From Asterias rubens (Eukaryota; Echinodermata; Asteroidea; Forcipulatida; Asteriidae): 64,000 nucleotides of DNA. The position numbers and the translations under genes are program-made. Location of the stretch: NCBI RefSeq assembly GCF_902459465.1, contig NC_047062.1:22883919-22947918 (forward strand). Reading direction: 5' to 3'. Below are positions 47,201 to 58,246 of the stretch, piece after piece. Under the pieces are notes generated by a model. It worked only from the letters and a program-made list of their open reading frames with translations, made no database searches and was not told the origin of the DNA. How positions within the stretch are numbered: the stretch's first letter is position 1; every line of letters starts with the position of its first letter.

Positions 47201-50200
47201 CGGTGTACATCACTTTTCATGTTACCCGGCTCGTCGAGTCATGTAACATGCGTTTTTTTTTGCGGGTCACATGATTGGTTCTCGACCAATCAAACTTCAC
47301 AGTTTGTTATCGAGGTAATAACAAGTTTCATTGGGTTGAATCTGAATTATATAGTCGACAAAGCATCCAAAATGAAACATCACACCAACTTTTTAAATCA
47401 GACAAGTCGTTTCATTTTCAGACGTGGGAGGGAAACCCCAACCGAGGGAAACCCACGCAGTCTAGTAGGGACTGAAAGTGCTAACAATCCGATCTGTAAG
47501 AATCCAGTCCAGGAGTTGAACATAAGTACTATTGAACATACTTAGAAGTGGAAGAAGACAATTAAGACATGTATTTTAGTTTCTTTAGATGTGGGTGGAT
47601 GATTTCTTGATAGGGAGAACCCACGCAGTCAGGTACCTGGACTAAAAACCCAATCCGCATGAAAGAATCCTGTCCAGCAATCAGACTGGGGAAACAAAAG
47701 ACAGGAAAGAAACCAGTGAGTCAACCTGACTGTCACTGATCACTCTTACTGTGTTGAACAAAAACCAGACTTTATTTGCCCCATCCTCGTGCTTTGAATA
47801 CAATAAAAGTAAGATGTTGATTGTACTCTCATTAACTTGTAAACTATTTAACTTTTGTCTCCAGATTTTCAAAGGGCATTTTGTTATAAATGTCTTTAAT
47901 GTAAAGGTCAAAAGCCTGCAAGAGGAGAAGCCCTTGGCTTTCAACTATGTCTTTTTTATGTTGGCTTTCTCCCTGTTTTATCTTTTTTTTTTGGGGGGGG
48001 GGGTGAGTCACGCAGAAGCAATACAACCGTTTCTGCCATGTGACTAAACTGTACAAAGTTTGTAAAGTTACAAACGTCGTACTACACGTACACCAGTACA
48101 GTTCTTCCGTGAAATCTCTTTCTGACCACATACAAAGGTCACCCCAAATACTCTGTTGGGTTAAGGGCAAGGCAATTCTTTCCCGAGAAAAGGGCACTCA
48201 CTTTTCTGGAGGGAAACTGCATTCTACTCAATTACATTTTGAGGGGCACCCTTGGCATGGAGACAATTGCCTTTATTGGCCCTTGGAAGTTTATGTTTCA
48301 GGCCTGCATACACACAAGTTTCCATGTGTGAGAAAACTATTCATTCATATTTTTAGCCGAATCAATGTCAGTTACCTGTTGAAATGATAATCTACAGTAC
48401 ACTGTACCATAACTATGTAATATCATACAACCAGGCGATAGGTCAATTTACATGTCAGGTTAAATGTTATGTCCACTCTGTGCATATAATCCTTTTAATC
48501 TGAGATTCTAATCAGAACACTAACAAAGAATATGGATATGCAAACAATGAAATTGGCATTGTGTTAGCTGTATACTACAACTCACCATTGTGCAAAGAGA
48601 AATACAGTATGAACAAGTTACATAAAGAATATTAATTTGGGTTTTTACCCATACACCGATGTGTGTCAGCACTGTATACTCAGTACTTTCCCCAAGTCCT
48701 GTGAAAAAATATCACAGGCATATTACTCGGGTGGGCGTTGAACCCACGACCCTTGCAAGTCTAAAGCAGTTTCTTACCACTAGACTACCGAGGTTGTCCG
48801 GTAGCTAGAGTCAGTTCGAATGTTTTGGCAGCGGGTACCCCAAGGATATATAAATTGCTCTCTTGTGAAAGTAGCTGTACAAAATATTGGTTGTGTGAAC
48901 TGGTGCCTCACCTCTTATATGATGGTTCAAGCACCATTTTCTTAACTTATATTAAGTAGCATAAACTTTTGGTATATATATATATATATATATCAAATAA
49001 TAAACCACAAGGGAAACTGACTGGGAACATTTTTAAATGATTTTTTTTGGATTGAACAAAGAAAAATTGACTGGAGCGGGATTTGAACCAACGACCTCCG
49101 GTTTAACGTGCCGGCGCTCTACCAACTGAGCTATCTAGCCCTATGTTGGTGGTCTCCCAATTTTGTCAATATCTTTGTTCGGGGGTGCCTGTCAGAAGCC
49201 ATGAAACCGCAAACTGCCGTGTAGCCAGGGATCACACCCGGGTAACGATACAACCTGGGAAGCGGCAGACAGGGGATCACCTTAAGGGGATGCGACTTTT
49301 TATATCAGATATCAAATAATAAACCACAAGGGAAACTGACTGGGAACATTTTTAAATGATTTTTTTTTGGATTGAACAAAGAAAAATTGACTAGAGCGGG
49401 ATTTGAACCAACGACCTCCGGTTTAACGTGCCGGCGCTCTACCAACTGAGCTATCTAGCCCTATGTTGGTGGTCTCCCAATTTTGTCAATATCTTTGTTC
49501 GGGGGTGCCTGTCAGAAGCCATGAAACCGCAAACTGCCGTGTAGCCAGGGATCACACCCGGGTAACGATACAACCTGGGAAGCGGCAGACAGGGGATCAC
49601 CTTAAGGGGATGCGACTATATATATAATGTATAACGTCTTGCACAATGATTCCTTTATCACAATACCAAATCATATCACACTGGCCATTAATATGATGAT
49701 CTTCATTAACACAAGGTACATTTTGTACAACTTTATAACCTTGCTACAACTAAGCAATGGAGCCTTGCTAAAATTGCTCTCTTGTGAAAATATTGGTTGT
49801 GTGAACTGGTGCGTCACCTCTTATATGATGGCTCAGCACCATTTTCTTAATGAGCAAAAATGCTTCTTGTCTGGCCATGTCACATGGTTGTGTATGCCCT
49901 CTATAGTTCTATTATATTTAACTCTATGCTTGGGCTTTATTAGAACTGCATATGTGAATTCCATTTCGACTGTGTACTAGGTTCTTCACAGAGGGTGTGT
50001 TTGATTAGCTTCCCTGGCGCGTCCCCTTAGTGCTCACTCGGCCGAGCCCCTGACAAGAGCTAATCGTACGATCACTCACCCTCTCGTGGTGATGCCATGT
50101 ACCTGGGGCCAGCTCCCAAGTGACAGTTTCCACAAGCGTAGGACACTGGGGCTTACCTGGGTGAGCCCCTGGAATTACGCCAAATCTATTCAAACTTATT

Positions 50201-53200
50201 GGGGGCAGACCGGGGTCGACTCAGGAAAGCTAATGGAACACATCCAGAGAATGCTTCAGGGCTTGCATCCTTGCTTGTTTGTGAAGACTAACACAACAGT
50301 CTAGTTGAGTGTAGTAAACATTATTGTTCCTTTGTTATAGAAAGGAAAACAAGTGTGTAATGATTACATATAATTGAGGAAAATTCAATAGCAATGGTTT
50401 TATAATGTTTAAAAAAACTTCACACTTTGATCACTGTCTGCTGGGCAAAAAAAAGCCCCCAAGTACCTAGGAATCAAAATAACACTGTGACATCACATCC
50501 TGTCTGTGTTGTGAGTTATTTTTTAGGTCACAACACACACTTGATTTAAAGCTGGTTTTCTGCGACAGTTGTTTCTTCAGTGTTGATTTCACTTTTCATT
50601 TTTTGGGGGTCTTTGCTGGGAACCATGCAGGGCACTGGCCACTGCCAATGGTGGGAAGAAAAAACATGCAGGCCTGGAGTTTCATCTTTGAATTGGCAAC
50701 GACATTCTTCTTTTGCATAGGGCACTTCCTTTGGAAAATCTTGAAGTCAATGGGAAACTTTTGAAGGGGCATTAAGTCCAGGGGCAACGCCGGCCATGGG
50801 CTCCGTAGCCTCCGTGTATTTCCAGGCTTGGGACACTTGTTCAAAAATTTAAGAGGTGGGAGCTAGTTTTCTCATCAAAATACACAAGGATTAATAGTCA
50901 AATTAGTTCTAGTGCTTTTATTCAAGTTGATCTTTAAACAGAGACCAAGCAGGCCTAGTACGTCGGGGTTAATTCAACCCATTCACATCAGCTGTGCTTT
51001 GTACACCCACAGGCCTATCGCCCCATCTTTGGACGAGTCTCCTTTCATTCAGGGTCAAAGTTCAAGTGTGAAATCTTTCCTCTTTGACACAGGTCAGGAG
51101 TTGGTTGTGTTCCGTGGCGAGGATGACGGCCAAGCCTACATCGTGGATGCCTACTGCCCTCACCTTGGCGCTAACCTTGGAGTCGGAGGTCAAGTCCGCG
51201 GTAACTGTATAGAGTGTCCGTTCCACGGCTGGACCTTCAGAGGGGAAGATGGCAAGTGTGTCAAGATTCCATATGCACAGAAAGGTGAGAGATTTTATAG
51301 ATAACTCATAATAGACCATATTGAAAAACCCCATTTGCTATGAAAGTCGCCATCTTGTAGTGCAAACCGTATGCGTGTCCAAACCCGTACATCAATGAAG
51401 CATGCAGCACTCAGCACATGCTGAGATATTTGAACAGCGACGTCATATTCAATATGGTCTATTACTCTGGGCAGACATGGACCAAACTTTATAGAGCTGC
51501 TTAAGCCACAAAAAAAGTAGCTTAGTTTTATTATACCTGTGGTCATTGAGCATTACTGCAACAATAATGCATCTCCTATCGATTCCAGTTCCTGACTTTG
51601 CAAAGATTAAATCCTGGCCGTGCCTGGAGACGAACGGGGAGATCTTCGTCTGGTTCCATGCAGAGGGTGCTGAGCCGTCATGGACCCCACCGGTCATTGA
51701 AGAGATCGCTAATGGGAAGATGAAGTATCACGGCATGACCGAGCATGTGGTCAACGCCCATGTTGAGGTAAGCCATCAAAAAATACTTGGATTTTTATTT
51801 TAAAATATTGTTTGGCCATAGGACATTGTTTTCTGTAACAGTACTATTTTAAGATCAAGAACCATTTAATTTCTCAGTAGCCCTTTTGCAGTAAATCTCT
51901 TTTCCCCATGGAATACATCCAAGGGGAGGTCCCAGGAGTTGTTTTTACCCCCATTTACCATGGGTCACTTCTCACACTTTCACACTGTACCAGCTTAGGT
52001 CCCTATTTCATAGAGTTTTGATTACATGTTTCAAGAATACCCCAGAGTTCTACAGCTCACCCCCTACTTCAGAGTAGCTGATCCCCAGGGTATACCAAGT
52101 TGCCGGGATAGATCAAGAGTAAAGCAATTCAAGTGTGAAAGGGCTGGCCAATATTTTCCAGGGTTGCCCCTGGGGATTAGAGTAGTGTGAAAAGGGCTTG
52201 TGGGAACTTGCCACCCATATAAGGTTTTGCTCAAAGTCTGGTCTGATGCTAAGATTGGGTGGCTATGGAGTAGTGCAGTACCAAATTCATCAAATGCAGA
52301 ACATGAGATGGAGTCCGGGGGGGTTTGTAGTTGTAATTTGGCTGATTTTTTACTGTGTGTTGTTTTTCTGTAGGAGGTACCAGAGAATGGTGCAGACATT
52401 GCTCACTTGGGACATCTACACGGACCAATCATGTTCCTCGGCAGAGATCTACGTGAAATTTATAATGTGTAAGATATCTTCATATTTTTAATCATGGGTT
52501 GACAATACAGAGCTAGAGCCTCCAACTTTGCCAAGAAAGTTCCCTGAAAATAAAGTATGTTCCGATCATCTGATGAACAAATTTGAAAATCTCTATGATA
52601 GTGGAAACTCTGTCCCTGTATGATGCAAATGTTGGCAACTCTGCAAAATTCTGAAGATATCTCCGGTTTTTCTCAGAGCCACCATGACTCAAAGAGATCT
52701 ATCTATCTACATGGTATCTCCCCAAATCTTCTAATGTTTTTAAATCTATCTCGGTTGTTACAGGTTCTGGTCATTTGCCAAGCATGAATGGGTCGGGAAT
52801 TGGGACATCAGTCCCGATGAGAAACACACAGGTACCCTGTCCCTCAAGCATAGGTGTACCATCTTTGGCATTCCACTCCCGCTGATGACGGTGTCTGCAG
52901 AAGCTATCCAGGTGGGCTTATCTTTCAATTCTTTCCAGCCCGTCCTACCCATCTGAATTGCTCCTCACACACTTCTTTCTTCTCTCATGCTCTTGGCTGT
53001 TACAAATGTGTTATAGGTGGCTATTGCATAAATCCCTCCCTTGTGATTGCAAGTCCTGCCGTCGATTTCACCAAACTCTTCCATAGACATTAGGACTTAT
53101 TGAGCCCATCCTAAGTTAGGACGAGTTGCTCATCCTAACTTGAGATAGGATTAATCCTAGAGATTTGTGAAATTGGCTGCTCAGGCTAACCACTGAACCC

Positions 53201-55412
53201 CGGCGGACCAAGTGTCATGACCAAGGTTTTGATCCACATGCTCATGACTCAGCAACGGCCATCAGAATTTAAAATTGATGCTGTGGACCGCTTGGCTTTG
53301 ATCCACATGCTCATGACTCAGCAACGGCCATCAGAATTTAAAATTGATGCTGTGGACCGCTTGCCTTTGATCCACATACTCATGACTCAGCAACGGCCAT
53401 CAGAATTTAAAATTGATACTGTGGACCGCTTGGCCACGACAAGCACTACAGCTGATGAAAAGATTGATAGCAGTATGTCACTGTGCAATGTGTCTGGTCA
53501 CCTGTGACAGGGTGTATGCTTTTTGGAGCAAGTGACCTGAGAACTTTACAGCGACTCTACATTAAGGCACTTTATTTTCAACTCGAACTTCATCATATCT
53601 TTCCCAATGTTTGACTTGCGGGGACACTAGACGAGGGCAGCAGACTCACTGTGAATCTATTTTTGGGAAGAGCGCATGATCACTGCATGTAAATAGTGGA
53701 AACTCTCATGTTGTCACCATAGTGTCCACCATTTGGATTGTGAATCTTCATGTTTAAAGGAACACGTTGCCTTGGATTGGACGAGTTGGTCTATAAAAAG
53801 CGTTTGTAACCGTTTTTTTAATAAAATGCACATGGTTGGAAAGATGTTTTAAAAGTAGAATACAATGATCCACACAAATTTGCCTCAAAATTGCGTGGTT
53901 TTCCTTTTACCTCGTCGACTAACACGGTCGGCCATTTATGGAATTTTTGACTCCCGTAAATGGCCGACCGTGTTTGTTCGCGACGTAAAAGGAAAACCGT
54001 GCAATTGTGAGTGATACTTGTGTGGATCATTATATTCTACTTCTAAAACATCTTTCTAACCAATGCATTTCATAACAAACGGTTTCAAACGCTTTTTATA
54101 GACCAACTCGTCCGACCCAAGGCAACGTGTTCCTTTAATGGATGTAATATTTGCATCTGGGATTAAAAGAATACTAGTTCAAGTTTTCACCCTACACTAT
54201 TGTGTAGGGTACACTGATGTGAGTTGAATGTGCCTTGTCGGACTGGCCTCTTGTCATGTGGCACGCTCAGTGGGGTAGTTGTTAGATGTTTTATTTTAGT
54301 GCGCATTTCATTAACGATGGCGGCCAATGCAAGTGGTCTATTCTACTGAGTTGAATACCTGTTGATTTTTTCTACTGGACTCTGGAGAAGTACTGAATAG
54401 ACACATTGCTTAGCCAAACATCAGTGTAGGGTAAAAATACCCTAAAAATAATTTCTATTTCCCCCCATCACATCAAGGTTGGTCCTGGTCTGGTGCACCT
54501 CTTCATCAGACATTGGTTGTTTGGGGAAGCAGTCTTGGTGCACGCCATCACTCCCATCGAGCCCTTGAAGCAGAAACTGACCCACTGCTGCTGGAGCAGA
54601 ACCTTCCCACGCTTTGCCGCTAAGCTGATTCTCTTCTCGGAGTGCTTACAGGTATTTATGAAGTCATTACATGTATGGCTAATGAAAGGAAAACAAAAAT
54701 AATTTGTTTGGAGGCAGGCGCAAATAATCTGGATAGGTAACAAGTTCCTGTAACCTTGTTGAAACTTTGTACGTTTTTAGAGCGATAGAATTTCAGAAAG
54801 AATTGGCAGGGAGATTTTGAGACATCAGGAATGCAACTTCTTATAACCATACATGACATTCTTTCTACTTAAAGTCTGGTTTCCCATTTTCTTGCCCTTG
54901 GAAAATCAGACGAATTATGATTAAATATCCTGAGAAGTATGTTCAAGAGAAAATAGGATTAGCTGCTGCAAACTGCTAACCAACCAAAAGGACCTATGGT
55001 GTAAATGCAAAAAATAGTTAATGGCCTGACGTTTCAACCCTAGCAGAGTGTTTCTTGAAGGGTCGCAATGTCAGGTCATTAACTATTTTTTGCAAGTATA
55101 TTAAAGCATACTTGTAGGTCAGCCCTTGTGCTCCATAAGATGTTCCTACTTGTGGCCGAGAACTTTATATCATGCCTTGCGAACCTTTTCATGGAATAAA
55201 ATAAAAGTACTTCAAAAAGAGTTATATTATATCTTTTTTGTCTTCACAAGGTGGAGCGTGACATGATGGTGTGGAACCACAAGACCTACATGTCCAAGCC
55301 TGTCCTTGTTAAAGAAGACTCCCTAATCTCCAAGCACCGTCGTTGGTACTCCCAGTTCTACAGCGAGAACAGCCCCAAGTATTACGAGAGAAAGGTTGAG
55401 CTTAGCTGGTGA
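41219..55412 (+). CDS. nvd: Neverland-like Rieske oxygenase (cholesterol 7-desaturase type), complete
   Basis: Seven exons in phase: 41219-41693, 51093-51284, 51589-51767, 52374-52468, 52764-52911, 54478-54651 and 55251-55412 (1425 bases, 474 residues). I prefer the ATG at 41219 (AAC before, G after) to the in-frame one at 41186. Residues about 5-20 and 63-85 are hydrophobic, consistent with ER membrane anchoring. The [12 protein letters not shown] segment leads into the Rieske domain, whose 2Fe-2S ligands are C180, H182, C200 and H203 (CPH, then CPFHGW). The mononuclear iron motif is [14 protein letters not shown] (D290, H293, H298). The C-terminus [12 protein letters not shown], then RRWYSQFY, is typical of the Neverland/DAF-36 family. 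All metal ligands are intact. Known members convert cholesterol to 7-dehydrocholesterol. Intron 1 is 9.4 kb and full of mobile elements. Confidence 0.95.
42060..43045 (-). pseudogene. LINE reverse-transcriptase C-terminal fragment, interrupted by a MITE
   Basis: The - strand segment 43043-42876 reads [20 protein letters not shown], then, after frame changes, [16 protein letters not shown]. After the MITE (42514-42875) the same protein resumes: [20 protein letters not shown], then [21 protein letters not shown] and CKKFF. This is the conserved tail of CR1/L2-like LINE proteins. It lies in intron 1 of the Rieske gene. Confidence 0.85.
42514..42875. mobile_element. TTAA MITE family 2, copy inserted in LINE
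   Basis: TTAA at 42514-42517 is followed by AGCCATTGGACCCTTTCGG; the right end (TACCGAAAGGGTC) lacks the last bases. The central AATTCTCGATATCGAGAATT palindrome matches the centre of the 15141 copy. It splits a LINE coding frame. Confidence 0.85.
43240..43615. mobile_element. Long fold-back element
   Basis: Inverted arms of about 170 bases surround a centre near 43430: CCACAGATTTACATTAAACT at the left mirrors AGTTTAATGCAAATCTGTGG at the right, and AATTTTCGTCTCA mirrors TGAGACGAAAATT. The layout resembles family 2, but the sequence differs. Confidence 0.75.
44306..44683. mobile_element. TTAA MITE family 1, copy e
   Basis: TTAAAGGCAGTGGACACTAT at the left end is followed by the full family body. 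The right end stops at AGTGTCCAC without TGCCTTTAA. Confidence 0.85.
45431..46074. mobile_element. Non-autonomous hAT-like element with exact 8-bp target duplication
   Basis: CATTACAG occurs at 45423-45430 and again at 46075-46082. Between them the ends are inverted: TAGGCCTGGGCGAAT at the left, and ATTCGCTCAGCACTA at the right (reverse complement TAGTGCTGAGCGAAT). An 8-bp duplication and TAG/CTA ends are hAT hallmarks. The interior (644 bp) has many GGATATTCG-type repeats and two AGCGCCCTCTAGCGGC motifs, but no transposase. Confidence 0.9.
46175..46555. mobile_element. TTAA MITE family 1, copy g
   Basis: TTAA at both ends with inverted AGGCAGTGGACAATATTGG and AGTGTCCACTGCCTTTAA, in the opposite internal orientation to copies d and e. 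The centre has GAGACCTCAAGTTCTGAGG. Confidence 0.85.
46650..47095. repeat. Two adjacent inverted-repeat structures
   Basis: First hairpin 46650-46840: GGGGTCCATGG pairs with CCATGGACCCC and TGTGAC with GTCACA, around a CCCGAGGCGAAG loop at 46744. Second 46882-47090: about 42-bp arms (TAGGGACTTTTTGTTTTCGA with TCGAAAACGAAAAGTCCCTA) separated by about 130 bases. It could be one composite fold-back transposon. Confidence 0.75.
47445..47690. repeat. Pair of related segments
   Basis: GAAACCCACGCAGTC (about 47448) and GAACCCACGCAGTC (about 47613) each lead into AAGAATCC and GTCCAG blocks. This suggests two decayed copies of one repeat about 165 bases apart. Confidence 0.4.
48168..48310. repeat. 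CAGGCCTG-type repeat fragment
   Basis: It contains AGGGCAAGGCAATTC, GGGGCACCC, ATTGCC and a terminal TCAGGCCTGCAT, like the right end of 26205-26385. It lies in intron 1 of the Rieske gene. Confidence 0.45.
48660..48815 (-). repeat. SINE C copy with tRNA-like head
   Basis: Read on the - strand it holds CGGTAGTCTAGTGGTAAGAA (box A-like) and GGGTCGTGGGTTCAACGCCC (box B-like), then a CCTGTGATA / TATCACAGG mini-hairpin. It matches 22440-22570. Confidence 0.6.
49068..49140 (-). repeat. tRNA-like sequence (73 nt), unit 1
   Basis: It fits a tRNA cloverleaf: TA then a GCTC/GAGC D-stem, an anticodon stem with CCGG/CCGG, and a GGTTCAAAT T-loop. The acceptor stem has mismatches. Position 33 is C rather than T and the anticodon position reads GTT. 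It is probably a SINE or tRNA pseudogene. Confidence 0.6.
49388..49460 (-). repeat. tRNA-like sequence (73 nt), unit 2
   Basis: It is the same as unit 1 except that the 3' acceptor strand reads TCTAGTC, which pairs along GGCTAGA with one wobble. C33, the 31-39 mismatch and one T-stem mismatch remain, so I do not call it a functional tRNA gene. Confidence 0.6.
50580..50830. repeat. CAGGCCTG-type repeat, decayed
   Basis: GGCACTGGCCACTGCC, AGGGGCATTAAG, TAGCCTCCGTGTATTTCC and AGGCTTGG resemble the right half of 26205-26385. It ends about 260 bases before Rieske exon 2. Confidence 0.4.
53195..53435. repeat. 69-bp minisatellite, three units
   Basis: Three near-identical 69-bp units, each with GATCCACATGCTCATGACTC and GCTGTGGACCGCTTGGC, start at about 53227. 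The unit border (GACCGCTTGGCCACGAC) is the reverse complement of a SINE tRNA-like head. It lies in an intron of the Rieske gene. Confidence 0.85.
53754..54138. mobile_element. TTAA MITE family 3, complete
   Basis: TTAAAGGAACACGTTGCC at the left and GGCAACGTGTTCCTTTAA at the right, exactly inverted, with a GGCCATTTATGG / TAAATGGCCG centre. It is fold-back along its whole length and intronic in the Rieske gene. Confidence 0.85.
55008..55094. repeat. Hairpin with about 25-bp arms
   Basis: TGCAAAAAATAGTTAATGG and CTGAC are mirrored by GTCAG and TCATTAACTATTTTTTGCA. It is located between Rieske exons 6 and 7. Confidence 0.7.
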
Positions 55413-56335
55413 GATGGGAGGGTGTCTGGATGCGGTCATAATCCATTGATGTGAGTTGTTGGAAGTTCGAGGAGTTCTCTTTTAATTCTGAGAATCGTTA
55501 TAATAAATTCCAAAATAATATAAACTTATACATTTAATGGGAAGAAAGTTAATTGTTTTGGTGTAAATTTGTATTAAATGTGAGTTGTGAGTTGTTGGGA
55601 TTCCAAGGAGTCCTCGATTAATTCTGAGAAACAAATACCTTCATAATATATACTTACAAAGATAACTTATTGTTATTGTGTAAATTTGAAGGAAAAAACA
55701 ACATTTGGCTTATATTTTTGTGTTAATGGTTTTAAGTATGTAGAAATATTCCAATTTGTGAATGATGTTTTAATTAGTGAGCAGCTTATGTACCAAATGC
55801 AGGCCAATGCTTAAAAAAAAGGAATGTTAAGTCGAAGAAAGTGTTAAAGTTTTTCCACATTCTCCACCTTAGCCTTGCCAATGCAAAGAATAGTTTCCCA
55901 CCCGAGAACTGACAAAAGTCATTGTTACTTAATAATACTCTCTAAACGATGACAGTCAATTTGGTGGTTTCTTCAGCACAAAGCCATTTTCTTATTGTTA
56001 GAATCTTGTAAACCTCAACCACCGTGTTAAACAAATCTAGGGCAGTTTTTAGTGTGTTGTCACTTTATGACCAAAAACATAATTTTTATTTACTTATAAT
56101 TTACTTGCAATGTAGCTATGCAAGACGAGCATCACAAATTAATTTGCATATTTATGGCAGAGTGGAAAAATGTATTATAATAGTTGTCTACGCATTACAT
56201 GTACCTTGAATCACTTAATCATGGAAAGCAAGATTTGAAACTTTTTTGTATTAATCAAGGAAAGTTGTATATTTTAATCATGCAAATGCCAGATGAGGTA
56301 CGTTCTGCTCCCATTCACTTTACATGTAAGTGTCC
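55413..56335. other. 3' flank of the Rieske gene
   Basis: It is presumed 3' UTR followed by AT-rich intergenic DNA. AATAAA-like strings occur, but none is clearly the poly(A) signal. No other feature was recognised. Confidence 0.4.
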
Positions 56336-56632
56336 TGGGTGGATTTCACAAAGAGTAATGACTAGTCTAGACTAGACTTATCCTGACTTAGGACGAGTTA
56401 CTTGTCCTAACTTAGGATGGGTTCAATGCGTCCTAACATCTTCAAATGCGGAACTGAACTCAACCCAAGTCCTAAGATTAATCCTAAGTTAGGTAGAGTC
56501 TGGTGAAATCGACGGCAGGAAAGAGTTAAGACTAGTCTTACCTCGAGTTAGGACGAGTTACTTGTCCTAACTTAGGACTAGCAATAAGTTTTAAGTATCT
56601 CCTCCTAACTCTTTGTGAAATCTACCCCTGGT
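56336..56632. mobile_element. MITE with GGGTGGATTTCACAAAGAG ends
   Basis: GGGTGGATTTCACAAAGAG at the left and CTCTTTGTGAAATCTACCC at the right are inverted. The interior repeats TTAGGACGAGTTACTTGTCC. Fragments of the same kind lie at about 53084-53175 and 26500-26585. Confidence 0.8.
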
Positions 56633-56639
56633 CATTTGG

Positions 56640-57650
56640 CCAAGAACATGACATGTCTGTCCCAATTGTTCTGTGGGCCAGCAGTCCTCAATCCTCCGCA
56701 AACAAATAACTTTCTGATGAGGATTTTGGTGGATTTCTGAGGATAAAATAAGGACATAGATAGCTGGCTTTTCTAGGATTGAGGGGAGTATGATTTTTTT
56801 GAGACTTTACACCTCATGTAGTTCTCATGTTTGAAAACCTATACATCATAAGAATGTTTTGGGGTTTTGAACTATAATATTTATAGACAGAAACATTTCT
56901 CAGGTACTAAAACCAATTCTAGTGAAACCGTGCTTTCAAAGTAGTACTTTGGAATTATTCAGTTTTTAATCTCATCTTGGTTTAAAAATTATATTATATG
57001 CTGAGCAACTAACATTCAGCTAAATATGAACACCAATAATAAGAAGATCAAATTAAGGCCAAGTAAGCTGTTTACATCGTTCCTCGTCAATTTCTGCTCA
57101 TGGGCCAAATTTCATTTTGAAAAAAAGAAAAATCAAAGTTAGTGCTTTTAAGAATTTAGAGAGCAAACCACAAATACTAAGTTTAATACTTATTGGGTTA
57201 TTTGTGTGTTTTGTTATCCTGACTAAGCAGCTAATATTATGGAAAGAATTACTGAATGAAAAATAACTGTAAAATAATGTGTAAACAATGTTAAAGAAGT
57301 TTATTTTTAGTTGATAATTCAGTGTTTAAGAATGAAATACAATTACCAATGCAATTTGAAAGAGTACTATAAAATGTCGACACACACTCAAAAAGGCCTT
57401 TATTATACAGACTAATATCATGGAAGTTTCTTTGGTAGTCGGTAATTGTGACAGGTTTTTGTTTATTTTGTGCACTTACAAGTTTGAAGTTAAATGTGCT
57501 TTATTAGTTAAGGTTTTTTAAATTTGCTTGCTGAGTTCTAAATTTAATGTCATCCTTTGAGTGTTGGACCTGAAGCATACAGTTATGGTTTTTAAGTTAA
57601 TATTACAGTAAATTAACGTAGTAATCACACAATTTCTTTCTGCAGGCTGT
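56640..57650. other. Gene-free AT-rich stretch
   Basis: I see no exon, repeat family or motif that I can support here. Confidence 0.5.
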
Positions 57651-57651
57651 C

Positions 57652-58037
57652 TTAAAGGCAGTGGACACTATTGGTAATTACTCCAAATAATTATTAGCAT
57701 ACAACCTTACTTGGTAACAAGTAATGGGAAGAGGATGATAGTATAAAACATTGTGAGAAACGGCTCCCTCTGAAGTGACCTAGTTTTCAAGAAAGCAGTA
57801 ATTTTCCACGAATTTGATTTTGAGACCTCAGATTAAGAACTTGACGTCTCAAAATCAAGCATCTGAAAGCACACAACTTCGTGTGACAAGGGTATTTTTC
57901 TTTCATTATTATCTTGCAACTTTCGACGACCAATTGAGCTGAAATTTTCACAGGTTGGTTATTTTATGCTTGGGTTGAGATACACCATGTGAGAAGACTG
58001 GTCTTTGACAATTACCAATAGCGTCTAGTGTCTTTAA
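57652..58037. mobile_element. TTAA MITE family 1, copy h
   Basis: TTAAAGGCAGTGGACACTAT at the left and the GCGTCTAGTGTCTTTAA variant at the right, with the GAGACCTCAG and ACTTGACGTCTC centre. Confidence 0.8.
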
Positions 58038-58246
58038 CACACTGTATGTATGATTTGTGAATAAAAGATTTATTTTAGTTGTTAGGATAAGTTTATGTTA
58101 TTTTTAACAATCAATAAACAAAATTCTCTCTGTAAAATAATCATGTAATTGGTAGAGAAATGGATTGATAAATTATATCATGTCATAAAAAGTATTTGTT
58201 GTACGATTCAGATTATTTTTAGTTTTTGTTTTGTTTTTTGTTTTGT

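Larger units (their letters stand above)
48991..49620. repeat. Tandem 319-bp duplication, each unit with a tRNA-like sequence
   Basis: Positions 48991-49309 and 49310-49620 are nearly the same; I saw only a few differences (one T-tract length, and G to A at 49393). Both end in TTAAGGGGATGCGAC and a TA-rich tract lies at each outer side (48973-48992 and 49616-49625). The near-identity indicates a recent event. Confidence 0.9.

Noticed and set aside
49068-49460. Two functional tRNA genes
   Set aside because: C at position 33, an anticodon-stem mismatch and T-stem mismatches, and both lie in a tandem repeat unit; called tRNA-like only.
53217-53507. 96-codon frame with 23-residue repeats
   Set aside because: It is explained by a 69-bp minisatellite in an intron; no start context or splice support.
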